A stretch of 5,962 nt of DNA from an uncultured Acidobacteriota bacterium (lineage in GTDB: Bacteria; Acidobacteriota; Terriglobia; Terriglobales; Acidobacteriaceae). The stretch is taken from contig CAILBQ010000589.1 of the NCBI GenBank assembly GCA_903832475.1, positions 1 through 5,962 of the forward strand. Direction: 5' to 3'. This document shows, in pieces, positions 1-5,721 of this stretch (positions are counted from its first letter, which is position 1; each line of letters starts with the position of its first letter). Made by a program: the position numbers and the translations under genes. The notes under the pieces were generated by a model. It searched no databases and had not been told where the DNA came from. It worked only from the letters and a program-made list of their open reading frames with translations.

Positions 1-145
1 CGTTGCGCTCGCCCACGATCTCCACGATGTCGTGCACGATGCGCGTGATGTCGAAGTCCTTCGGTGTGTACACGGCTGCCACACCCGCCTGCTTCAGCGG
101 CGCCACGTCCTGCTCGGGGATGATCCCGCCGACGATCATCAGCAC
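1..145 (-). pseudogene. Fragment of the B12-binding domain of a methylmalonyl-CoA mutase-family protein
   Basis: Reading down from 145, the 48 full codons give VLMIVGGIIPEQD, then LKQAGVAAVYTPKDF, then an isoleucine/valine-rich helix ending at ERN. The GG of VGGIIP is the third conserved motif of cobalamin-binding domains in methylmalonyl-CoA mutase and related mutases, and the TPKDF stretch with the following helix is typical of the last 40 residues of such proteins. The two earlier motifs of the domain (DxHxxG, with the cobalt-ligating His, and SxL) are not present; a membrane helix stands there instead. Such a piece could not bind B12 on its own. Codon use differs sharply from the rest of the frame: 45 of the 48 codons end in G or C, against about 12 of 20 in a sampled stretch of the adjoining sensor (codons between 420 and 361). 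It is best read as a foreign or misjoined fragment; the rest of its gene, if real, would lie in another genomic place. Confidence 0.75.
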
Positions 146-1531
146 GAGCAGGAGCAGTCCTACTAGTAGGACTAGATTGTGGACGCTCAGCAAGGGTGCG
201 CTGGCCACAACAGCGATGTCTTCTGACGACCGCAGGAGCACGTAGAACGCCACGGATCCCATTAATCTATCGTCGCTATCCATGATACAAATGCCAGTGA
301 GGCGAATGGTTGACCCTAAAGGAATTTGTAGCATGGGTGCAGGCGGTTTGCCCGTCCCGCGGTCCGGGTGTCGATAGATTGCCGTAAACAGGTGGTCGCC
401 TGACTTCAGAACGTATTCATCCTGCGCAGCTTCCCGAACAGCCGTTAAGAACCGACCCTCGACTGAAACCAGTTCGAATGCATGTAATCCCAAGGACAAC
501 CCATCCACATCTTGGGGCATGGCAGCGATTGGCGATGACATACCCGTGTCTTCTACCATCCCGCGAATGAGGGATAGTGAACCGTTATGCACGTCAGGGA
601 AGCCGGTCACATCCGCGACGTTTCCAATCCGCAAGGGACCTTCATACTGGGTGGAAATCCACAAGCTTCTCTTGCCCCTTTGAAGTACGACCGAGGTCCC
701 TGGTTGATAGTAGGTTACCGAGCCCTGCACCCGGACTCTCCGCGTGCGGTCCCTTATGTCATACCCCTTCATGATTTCGTCCATTGGCACGATGGGAATC
801 GCCCAAGGAGCCAACGTACCGAGCTTCACAATCTTCAGATCAGACAGCGAGGGTATCTCCAGGAGGATCCCCGTCATTTGCATGCGAGTATCAAACTTCC
901 CAGCGACAACGCCCGTGATCACTACTTCTGCATCCATTAGCTTGGAGAGACTCACGGACCCATTGTCAAGCACCTCTGCGTCAATGTTGCCTCCGTCTAA
1001 AAGGAGCTGCAGGTGGATGTTTCTCACTCCGCCGTCCATGACGAAATTGGCTCCCCGCACCGTCGCATGCAGCGTGACACGTCTGCAATCGAGTTGGCCT
1101 TGAATCAGCTGTTTGAAGTTAGCGTTGGTGGGATGAGGCAGGACGCCATGACCCAGCAACCTCACACTGAGGCCCTTCACCTCCGGACGAAAACTGGCCT
1201 CAGTCAGGCCTCTGACCGAAACACGATCGCCTGCAGCCAGCTTCTCATCGTCAGTCGCTTCAACGTAGATTGCTTCGTCTCCTTCCTGGAGGAAGAGACT
1301 AACATTGCCCTTCTTGTAGTAAGTGACGGTAGCTGTAATTGCTACGGGAAGTGCCATGGCTGCTTCAGTATTTGTGAGCGAAGATACAGCGTGCACCGAA
1401 GACAGGAAAACCTGTTGCGCCGTCAGCGTCGTCGTCATGCATCCAAGGACTAATGCGATGGCGGCAATGGTAAGAGATCGGCAGTTCGCTTTTATGGAAC
1501 GTCTTGGCGGCAAATCAAGGATAGCGGACAT
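1..1531 (-). CDS. Periplasmic OB-repeat sensor protein (N-terminal part of a probable sensor diguanylate cyclase), joined to a foreign C-terminal piece; runs off the window
   Basis: The frame is open from ATG 1531 to base 1 (510 codons, no stop); an in-frame TAG lies 15 bases upstream, so this is the first ATG, although no good Shine-Dalgarno precedes it. Residues 1-38 look like a signal peptide: basic n-region (RR at 10-11, K14, R18), hydrophobic core about 20-37, likely cleavage after TLTA38 before QQ. A weak lipobox-like LVLGC ends at C31. The periplasmic part holds two related beta-rich modules starting at VTYY (about residues 69 and 272), each followed by a short strand pattern and a 'GD/GN...V.G' turn, like OB-fold sensor repeats. 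Residues 429-434 (FYVLLR) lead into a membrane helix at about 452-465 (NLVLLVGLLLLVLM). In Acidobacteriota proteins I recall with this layout a GGDEF (diguanylate cyclase) domain follows; here that part is absent. From residue 463 the sequence becomes a methylmalonyl-CoA mutase-type tail, described separately. The sensor identity is from memory of the family; the missing output domain means enzymatic activity cannot be inferred. Confidence 0.72.
   Translation of the reverse strand, partial: MSAILDLPPRRSIKANCRSLTIAAIALVLGCMTTTLTAQQVFLSSVHAVSSLTNTEAAMALPVAITATVTYYKKGNVSLFLQEGDEAIYVEATDDEKLAAGDRVSVRGLTEASFRPEVKGLSVRLLGHGVLPHPTNANFKQLIQGQLDCRRVTLHATVRGANFVMDGGVRNIHLQLLLDGGNIDAEVLDNGSVSLSKLMDAEVVITGVVAGKFDTRMQMTGILLEIPSLSDLKIVKLGTLAPWAIPIVPMDEIMKGYDIRDRTRRVRVQGSVTYYQPGTSVVLQRGKRSLWISTQYEGPLRIGNVADVTGFPDVHNGSLSLIRGMVEDTGMSSPIAAMPQDVDGLSLGLHAFELVSVEGRFLTAVREAAQDEYVLKSGDHLFTAIYRHPDRGTGKPPAPMLQIPLGSTIRLTGICIMDSDDRLMGSVAFYVLLRSSEDIAVVASAPLLSVHNLVLLVGLLLLVLMIVGGIIPEQDVAPLKQAGVAAVYTPKDFDITRIVHDIVEIVGERN
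156..173. repeat. 18-base perfect palindrome beside the sensor/mutase junction
   Basis: AGTCCTACTAGTAGGACT equals its own reverse complement over all 18 bases, centred on an ACTAGT core. It ends about ten bases before the point where the mutase-like codons begin. On the minus strand it encodes the L-V-L-L-V-G-L part of the membrane helix, which fits the protein family, so it may be a by-product of coding for that helix. It could also be relevant to how the junction formed, as palindromes favour strand switching during amplification or recombination. Confidence 0.6.
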
Positions 1532-1607
1532 AGATTTAAGCTGCTATCGGACAAATTGATCGAAAAGTTCAACGGGCCTGCAAGAATCTCACTCTTGTAG
1601 GTGACGA

Positions 1608-1613
1608 GTTATA
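1608..1613 (-). promoter_or_regulatory. Possible -10 box for the OB-repeat sensor gene
   Basis: The minus strand reads TATAAC here (5 of 6 matches to TATAAT), which would place a transcript start near 1600 and a leader of about 70 bases before ATG 1531. The corresponding -35 region (TATTCA, 16-base spacer) is poor, with three matches to TTGACA. The leader also contains a small hairpin: caaga at 1581-1585 pairs with tcttg at 1593-1597. Weak evidence. Confidence 0.25.
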
Positions 1614-1655
1614 TCGAACGCCGAATCACTGAATATTTCCCGCCGGTAAGCTCTG

Positions 1656-1675
1656 TCAGAACTGCTCGGTTCTGA
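1656..1675. repeat. Inverted repeat, 7-bp stem with 6-base loop
   Basis: TCAGAAC at 1656-1662 pairs with GTTCTGA at 1669-1675 around the loop TGCTCG. No run of T follows on either strand, so it is not a classical intrinsic terminator. It lies about 45 bases upstream of the possible -10 box of the OB-repeat sensor gene and could be an operator half-site pair or a chance structure. Confidence 0.35.
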
Positions 1676-1831
1676 GTTCTAGGTGTGCCGGACTACTGTC
1701 GCTCCGCCTCGGATCAAACTCCGCAGCGGTAGAGTAGCATTGTCCTTGAAGTGCCCGAGCGCGCTCCCTGGTCAACACATGGAGGCACGAAGCCCGCCTT
1801 GCCCGAAAGCAGCAAAAACTTTGGGTAATCC

Positions 1832-1872
1832 CGCCGTACGGCGCCTATGGCCCGGCCTAGAGACGTACGTCT
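1832..1872. repeat. Pair of 12-base perfect palindromes with a GTAC core
   Basis: CGCCGTACGGCG (1832-1843) and AGACGTACGTCT (1861-1872) are both perfect 12-base palindromes sharing the CGTACG centre, 29 bases apart centre to centre. A third perfect palindrome, GAGCGCGCTC, is at 1757-1766. Next to the second one is a 9-base direct repeat TCGGCAGTC at 1875-1883 and 1889-1897. The arrangement could be a binding site for a dimeric regulator upstream of the sensor gene; nothing else in the sequence identifies the protein that would bind. Confidence 0.4.
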
Positions 1873-2062
1873 TATCGGCAGTCTCGTTTCGGCAGTCGTG
1901 AAGTGTCAGATACGCCAGAGCCCCTTCAACGGCAAGCAAGGCACCTTCTCCTCGAGACGACTAGGCTTTCTGCAGATCAAATCCCCGAGAGCATGTCGAT
2001 CTTGTCGATGTTGAAACAAGAGAATAGTTCTTGATCAAACTGAGGTTTGCATGCCAGGCGTA

Positions 2063-3232
2063 TCACTTCGTCTCCTGCATTTCTGTAAATTGCAGCAGAA
2101 GGTCAACGAAGACTTGCCTGAATTGCTCAAAGAGCTGTTCAAGCCGACCAACTTCGTCGTCGCGGCTCACCTTGATTTCCGACTCGAAATCTCCGCCCAC
2201 GACACGAGTAGCCACGTGGATGATGTGTTGCAGCCGTTTGAATACGAGTCGGTGCAGGAGTGCCAGTACCAGAAGAATGCCTAGCAAGAGCGACACAACA
2301 AAGACCAGCATCAGAATGTTTTGCGTAAGCCGCATTGCAAGGTACACAGCAGAAATATCGCGTACGACAAACATTGCCCCCACTGTATTTCCCGCAGCAT
2401 CGCGAATGGGAAAAATGCCACGGACGAAGACAGACTCTCCATTACGATAGCGTTCAAGGACTGTGCCCTGTTCCGGCAACGCCGCCAGTGATCCGGTGAA
2501 TCGAATAATCTGGCCTGTGTCCGTTGTTTTATCCGCGATGACGAAGTCCGGGTTTTCATCCCAGTCATCACGTCGATGCAATACCGCACTCGAATCTTTC
2601 CAAAACTGTCGATCCACGAACTTCTTGCTGAGCAGGAGCCCGTAATCATTTCCGGTCTGCCCCTTCATTGCATGAATAAATTGACCAAGTTCTTCTCCGA
2701 GTTCTAAATAGCCAGTGATTTTATTGTTCGAATCATAAACCGGCCGAAGAATTCTCTCAGCAAATCCGGCCCTTGCCAGTTCGTTGCCCGATACAATCCC
2801 ATGGGTGCGCACAGCTTCCCTGTCCATGAAGCGGTTCAAATGATCGCCGAACTTCGCGGGATTATGGAGGCGAAGAAAGACCTTCATATCCGGCTCTGGT
2901 GTATGAAACATCCAGTTGGTAATTCCCTCAGTTTTCAGCTTTGGATATAGCGGTTGTGTAAGTTCCAAGAGACGGCCGCGGTCCTTGGATGCAAAGGCGT
3001 CGCGAACCTGAGGATTCATGATCAGAGCTTCACTCACGGCTGTCATTTTGCTGACTTCGCGAGCTTCAAGAATGGCGAACAGTTTCTGCGAGCTGGAGAC
3101 AGACTCGAGCGCAAGCGCCTCCGAGTTCCGCGCGAAGCTGTACTGCATCAATGCCAGAATGCCGCCAACGCCGGCGATCAGGCAGGCAACCAGGGTGATC
3201 AGAACTTTAGATTGAATAGAATTCCACTTCAT
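2063..3232 (-). CDS. Membrane sensor protein: double-Cache extracellular domain plus HAMP, no output domain
   Basis: The 389-residue protein is anchored in the inner membrane with a periplasmic ligand-sensing domain. The order is: membrane helix 1 at about 9-29, a periplasmic domain at about 30-300, membrane helix 2 at about 302-327, and a HAMP linker at about 327-380 (residues FESEI and DDEVGRLEQLF are typical of its second helix), then only some ten residues before the stop. The periplasmic part resembles the dCache_3-type double sensory domain: a helix with the FLRLHNP...FGD block (about 119-130), ELARAGFAERILRPV (151-165), and GYLELGEEL (174-182). Usually a histidine kinase, GGDEF or methyl-accepting domain follows HAMP; none does here, and no frameshift is evident. 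ATG 3232 is preferred over TTG 3247 because GAGGAG sits 7 bases upstream of it. It follows the 66-residue gene by 11 bases and is surely co-transcribed. Ligand and partner are unknown. Confidence 0.85.
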   Translation of the reverse strand: MKWNSIQSKVLITLVACLIAGVGGILALMQYSFARNSEALALESVSSSQKLFAILEAREVSKMTAVSEALIMNPQVRDAFASKDRGRLLELTQPLYPKLKTEGITNWMFHTPEPDMKVFLRLHNPAKFGDHLNRFMDREAVRTHGIVSGNELARAGFAERILRPVYDSNNKITGYLELGEELGQFIHAMKGQTGNDYGLLLSKKFVDRQFWKDSSAVLHRRDDWDENPDFVIADKTTDTGQIIRFTGSLAALPEQGTVLERYRNGESVFVRGIFPIRDAAGNTVGAMFVVRDISAVYLAMRLTQNILMLVFVVSLLLGILLVLALLHRLVFKRLQHIIHVATRVVGGDFESEIKVSRDDEVGRLEQLFEQFRQVFVDLLLQFTEMQETK

Positions 3233-3239
3233 ACAAACA

Positions 3240-3245
3240 CTCCTC
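3240..3245 (-). promoter_or_regulatory. Ribosome binding site of the Cache-HAMP gene, overlapping the preceding stop codon
   Basis: The minus strand reads GAGGAG, then 7 bases, then ATG at 3232. The first bases of this site are part of the TGA stop (3246-3244) of the upstream gene, which suggests translational coupling and decides the start at 3232 rather than the earlier TTG at 3247. Confidence 0.8.
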
Positions 3246-3444
3246 AAACTGTGATGTTCAACACATCTTTAGCTGCCTGCCTAAGTTTGGCGATGACCAC
3301 TGGGTCGTCCGGAGTGCTGGGATTGATAAAGCTGAGAAGTTTTCCCGAGCGAAGTCCGATCTTGCCTCTGACTTCTGCAGGGTCCATACCGGAAGCTTTG
3401 ATCTTCTCTTCGATGCGAACTTTGATATCGTTCAGTTGGCCCAC
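3244..3444 (-). CDS. Small 66-residue protein of unknown function, first gene of the sensor operon
   Basis: The product is unrecognised. It begins at GTG 3444, which is supported by AAGGAG five bases upstream (3455-3450). It has no signal peptide or membrane helix, so it is probably cytoplasmic. The N-terminal 20 residues form a charged amphipathic helix (LNDIKVRIEEKIKAS), then comes DPAEVRGKIGLRSGKLLSFI, a Pro/Asp turn (PSTPDDP), and a last helix (VVIAKLRQAAKDVLN). The helix-turn-helix-like spacing and the KIGLRSGKLLSFI stretch could suit either DNA binding or protein-protein contact; I cannot decide. Its stop overlaps the ribosome binding site of the Cache-HAMP gene, so the two are made together, and a role as regulator or signalling partner of that output-less receptor is an attractive guess. 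A real gene is favoured by both good ribosome binding sites and the tight spacing. Confidence 0.75.
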   Translation of the reverse strand: MGQLNDIKVRIEEKIKASGMDPAEVRGKIGLRSGKLLSFINPSTPDDPVVIAKLRQAAKDVLNITV

Positions 3445-3449
3445 GTAGT

Positions 3450-3455
3450 CTCCTT
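3450..3455 (-). promoter_or_regulatory. Ribosome binding site supporting the GTG start at 3444
   Basis: The minus strand reads AAGGAG with a 5-base spacer to GTG 3444. This strong match justifies the non-ATG start of the 66-residue gene. Confidence 0.7.
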
Positions 3456-3513
3456 CGGCCCGTCAATGCCATTCATCTACCTAAATGTACGCAGAGAACG
3501 ACGCGGTTTCGTA

Positions 3514-3543
3514 TTTATCGGTTCGGTTTGTCATTCATTTCAA
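3514..3543 (-). promoter_or_regulatory. Candidate sigma-70-type promoter of the small-protein/Cache-HAMP operon
   Basis: On the minus strand TTGAAA (3543-3538, 5 of 6 matches to TTGACA) and GATAAA (3519-3514, 4 of 6 to TATAAT) are separated by 18 bases. Transcription would start near 3507, leaving a leader of about 60 bases before GTG 3444. Confidence 0.4.
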
Positions 3544-3603
3544 TCGGCAGCGCGAAGCCTCCAAGCTATATGTAATGGCTGAATCTCCTGAGACAACTGA
3601 GTC

Positions 3604-3617
3604 ATTCGGATCCGAAT
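3604..3617. promoter_or_regulatory. 14-base perfect palindrome, possible operator
   Basis: ATTCGGATCCGAAT is its own reverse complement. It lies 11 bases upstream of the TTGACA of the candidate porin promoter and about 60 bases upstream of the operon's -35, a position suited to a dimeric activator or repressor acting on the divergent pair. The bound protein is unknown. Confidence 0.4.
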
Positions 3618-3628
3618 TGCGATTCGTA

Positions 3629-3658
3629 TTGACATCAATCCTTCCGTGTGCCGATAGA
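3629..3658 (+). promoter_or_regulatory. Candidate promoter of the porin gene
   Basis: TTGACA at 3629-3634 matches the -35 consensus fully. After 18 bases GATAGA (3653-3658) is a poor -10, with three matches, so an activator may be needed. Transcription would begin near 3665 with a leader of about 100 bases before GTG 3766. Confidence 0.35.
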
Positions 3659-3753
3659 ACTCCAGAACGATCGAGGCGAACAGCGTGCGCGCATGGACCC
3701 TGTAAGGAAGTGGTTCCCAGCGCAACGCAGTTGCCAGCTTAGGCCTACACAGC

Positions 3754-3758
3754 AGGAG
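3754..3758 (+). promoter_or_regulatory. Ribosome binding site that fixes the GTG start of the porin
   Basis: AGGAG is followed by 7 bases and GTG 3766. The next residues form a complete signal peptide, so this non-ATG start is well supported. Confidence 0.7.
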
Positions 3759-3765
3759 CGCACTA

Positions 3766-5721
3766 GTGAAACTACACTCGCAAGTAACTTTGTCGGGCCC
3801 CCGGCACTTTCTCTCTGGTCATCATGTCAAGCTCGCGACTTGCTGTGCCCTCTTTGTTTTGATCACGGGCGCGCCGCTCATTGTTCGTGCGCAGGAGCCC
3901 GACGACAAACAAACGCTTCAAGATGAAGTTCAAAAGCTGAGCAAGGCACTGGCGGCAATACAGCAACGCTTGGATGCGCTTGAGGCCAAACCAGCTGCAA
4001 AAGACAGTATTGCCGCCCAGGAAGACGCAGCTCAGAAGGATGCCGTAGCTCTGCGGATCGCGGAAGGAACTGCAGTGCCGGCCGCACCACCAGCCGCTGG
4101 ACAGTTGACCGCAGTCGCCCAAAAGCCGAACCCCGTCCCGCCCGCGACACAACCAGGCTCCACCAATCCTTCTGTAGGTAGCGTCAACCCTTCCGCAGTT
4201 TTTAACCTGACGGTCGGAGCGATGCAGCCAACTACCGCTGAACAGACAAAGCATAAGTTTTTCGAAAGGAAGCCGGGAAGAGATCTTACCTTCTACACCA
4301 AGACCGGAGAGATTACGCTTTACGGCAACCTCGATGTCTCGCTTGACACAGCGACCAAGGGCACTCGCGGCATGTTGGATGGCAACGGAAATCCCCCAGT
4401 CGGCAACATGGGTTGGTTGGAGGACATCACTACCAACCTGGCTTACGTCGGAGTACGCGGAACCCAAATGACTGGGATAAAGGATATGAACTTCCTCTAT
4501 CAGTTGGAAACATCGATCAATATCTCTACCACACCGGGACTTCATGTGAGTAACAGTCAAGAGCAAGACACAGTAGACGGCACACTGTTTACTCGGAACA
4601 GCTACATCGGGCTGGGCATGGTGAAGTACGGCGCGCTGCTCATTGGCAAATCGGACCCACCGTATAAGCAGTCCACGGCACGCATGAATCCATTCACCGG
4701 CATGGAAGGAGACTATGGGGTCATCATGGGCAACACCGGTGGCGACAATCGAATTGAGTTCGGTTACCGGCTCGATCACTCGATCTGGTACAGTTCGCCC
4801 AAGCTGCGGGGAATCCAATTTAATGCTTTCTTTTCCCCAGGCCAGGACCGCGCCTCGAACAGCGATAACGTTCCCGCAGGACAACCAGACTGTAACGGCG
4901 GCGACAATCCAGGGGACGGTGGCCTTGCCCCCATTGGCTGCAATGACGGGGGATTCAGCGATGTCGTGAGTGGCAATGTTTCTTACACAAAGGAGCCCTT
5001 GTACATTGTGGCAGCCTATGAGCGTCACATGAAGGTCAATCGGCAGAGCGATATCACAGGAATCTATTCCGGCGGATCGCCCTCCAACTACTCCGGGCCG
5101 CTTACCACGAATACAACGGGGATAGGTTACGACTATTGGGTGCCAACTGCATTCTTCAATGCCGAGGTCGCCGATGAGGACGCGAGCAAGATTGGAATCC
5201 AATATGGATTCTTCCGCAGGAAGACTGTGGTGAGTGCTGTCGTGGAAGATCTTCACCGCTATCTTCCCGGCTCTCTTGAGTTTCAGAATGAACGCCAGCG
5301 ACTTGGCAGTTGGCTCGCGGCAACACAGGCTCTAGGAAAGCTGGACAGCCTGTCGTTCGGTTGGGCTCGTGCCTATCGAACGCCCGGCGACCCCGGCCAA
5401 CACACGACTTCTTTGTTGGCGGCGCCCTATTCAATTCCGTCGGACGGTGATTCGTATGGCGGCAGAGCCGTGGACAACTCAGCCAACATGTTCACAGTCG
5501 CTTATCGCCACCGCATCGGCGAAGGTCTTGAGCTTTACTCAAATTGGGCAGGAACTTTCAATGGCCCCTATGCGCACTTCGACCTCGGAGCCGGTGGCCA
5601 CGGGGCGACGACAGACTGCCACGATGCCTCCGATGCGGCGGGCAACGAGAACTCCGATCCTCACTGCTGGCCTGGTGGTCAACTGAAGGCATTTTCAGTG
5701 GGTATAGATAAGAAGTTCTAA
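3766..5721 (+). CDS. Outer-membrane porin with N-terminal coiled coil (general porin/Porin_4-like)
   Basis: The 651-residue product should be an outer-membrane beta-barrel that lets small solutes through. Residues 1-42 are a signal peptide (basic and His-rich n-region, hydrophobic 22-40, cleavage after IVRA42 before QEP). Residues 46-74 form a heptad-like coiled coil (LQDEVQKLSKALAAIQQRLDAL with A/L spacing), as in porins whose trimers are held by a periplasmic helix bundle. Residues 75-164 are an Ala/Pro-rich linker. The barrel begins near 181 (GEITLYGNLDVSLDT), with typical strands YVGVRG (227-232), FLYQLETSI (243-251), RNSYIGLG (277-284) and LLIGKSDPPY (291-300), and ends in SVGIDKKF with the terminal Phe required for barrel insertion. 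Two surface-loop-like insertions each carry a Cys pair (376/392 and 618/634). The general porin assignment is firm; the substrate is unknown. It is longer than classical porins (about 350-400) because of the linker and loops. It is monocistronic here and divergent from the sensor operon. Confidence 0.88.
   Translation: MKLHSQVTLSGPRHFLSGHHVKLATCCALFVLITGAPLIVRAQEPDDKQTLQDEVQKLSKALAAIQQRLDALEAKPAAKDSIAAQEDAAQKDAVALRIAEGTAVPAAPPAAGQLTAVAQKPNPVPPATQPGSTNPSVGSVNPSAVFNLTVGAMQPTTAEQTKHKFFERKPGRDLTFYTKTGEITLYGNLDVSLDTATKGTRGMLDGNGNPPVGNMGWLEDITTNLAYVGVRGTQMTGIKDMNFLYQLETSINISTTPGLHVSNSQEQDTVDGTLFTRNSYIGLGMVKYGALLIGKSDPPYKQSTARMNPFTGMEGDYGVIMGNTGGDNRIEFGYRLDHSIWYSSPKLRGIQFNAFFSPGQDRASNSDNVPAGQPDCNGGDNPGDGGLAPIGCNDGGFSDVVSGNVSYTKEPLYIVAAYERHMKVNRQSDITGIYSGGSPSNYSGPLTTNTTGIGYDYWVPTAFFNAEVADEDASKIGIQYGFFRRKTVVSAVVEDLHRYLPGSLEFQNERQRLGSWLAATQALGKLDSLSFGWARAYRTPGDPGQHTTSLLAAPYSIPSDGDSYGGRAVDNSANMFTVAYRHRIGEGLELYSNWAGTFNGPYAHFDLGAGGHGATTDCHDASDAAGNENSDPHCWPGGQLKAFSVGIDKKF

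Larger units (their letters stand above)
1532..2062. other. 531-base intergenic gap, no convincing gene
   Basis: The gap lies between the stop of the Cache-HAMP sensor and the start of the OB-repeat sensor, both on the minus strand, so it should hold the 5' region of the latter. Short open frames exist (for example plus 1683-1901, 72 residues), but none has a recognisable protein pattern or a convincing ribosome binding site. I compared it by eye with the c-di-GMP (GEMM), cobalamin and TPP riboswitch consensus and found no match. No strong hairpin followed by a U-run was seen after the upstream gene's stop at 2063. What can be seen are a 7-bp hairpin, three perfect palindromes of 10-12 bases between 1757 and 1872, and a 9-base direct repeat. 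Confidence 0.6.
3445..3765. promoter_or_regulatory. Divergent control region between the sensor operon and the porin gene
   Basis: This 321-base stretch separates the minus-strand operon (start 3444) from the plus-strand porin (start 3766). It should contain both promoters. Small open frames within it (for example 3485-3742 plus) have no protein-like pattern. It holds a candidate promoter for each direction, a 14-base palindrome between them, and repeated short words such as GTCATTC (near 3530 and 3601). The divergent layout would allow one regulator to control both sides. Confidence 0.65.

Noticed and set aside
3..245. 80-codon plus-strand frame at the left edge
   Set aside because: Ser/Thr-rich shadow of the minus-strand mutase-like and sensor codons.
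577..1453. Overlapping plus-strand open frames (65-146 codons) in the 577-1453 region
   Set aside because: They are opposite the minus-strand sensor frame, which has a signal peptide, repeated modules and a membrane helix. The plus frames show no protein-like pattern.
1683..1901. 72-codon plus-strand frame in the intergenic gap
   Set aside because: No convincing ribosome binding site, no recognisable pattern, and no neighbour in the same direction.
1700..1960. c-di-GMP, cobalamin or TPP riboswitch upstream of the sensor gene
   Set aside because: The region contains short words that recall riboswitch parts, but the conserved cores could not be laid out in order on either strand.
3247..3247. 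TTG at 3247 as the start of the Cache-HAMP sensor
   Set aside because: It would overlap the upstream stop codon and has no ribosome binding site at the right distance, whereas ATG 3232 has GAGGAG 7 bases upstream.
3772..5256. 494-codon open frame on the minus strand opposite the porin gene
   Set aside because: It lies wholly inside a well-supported porin gene, has no recognisable domain, and its composition (many Cys, His and Trp with no periodic pattern) looks like the antisense shadow of a long coding sequence.
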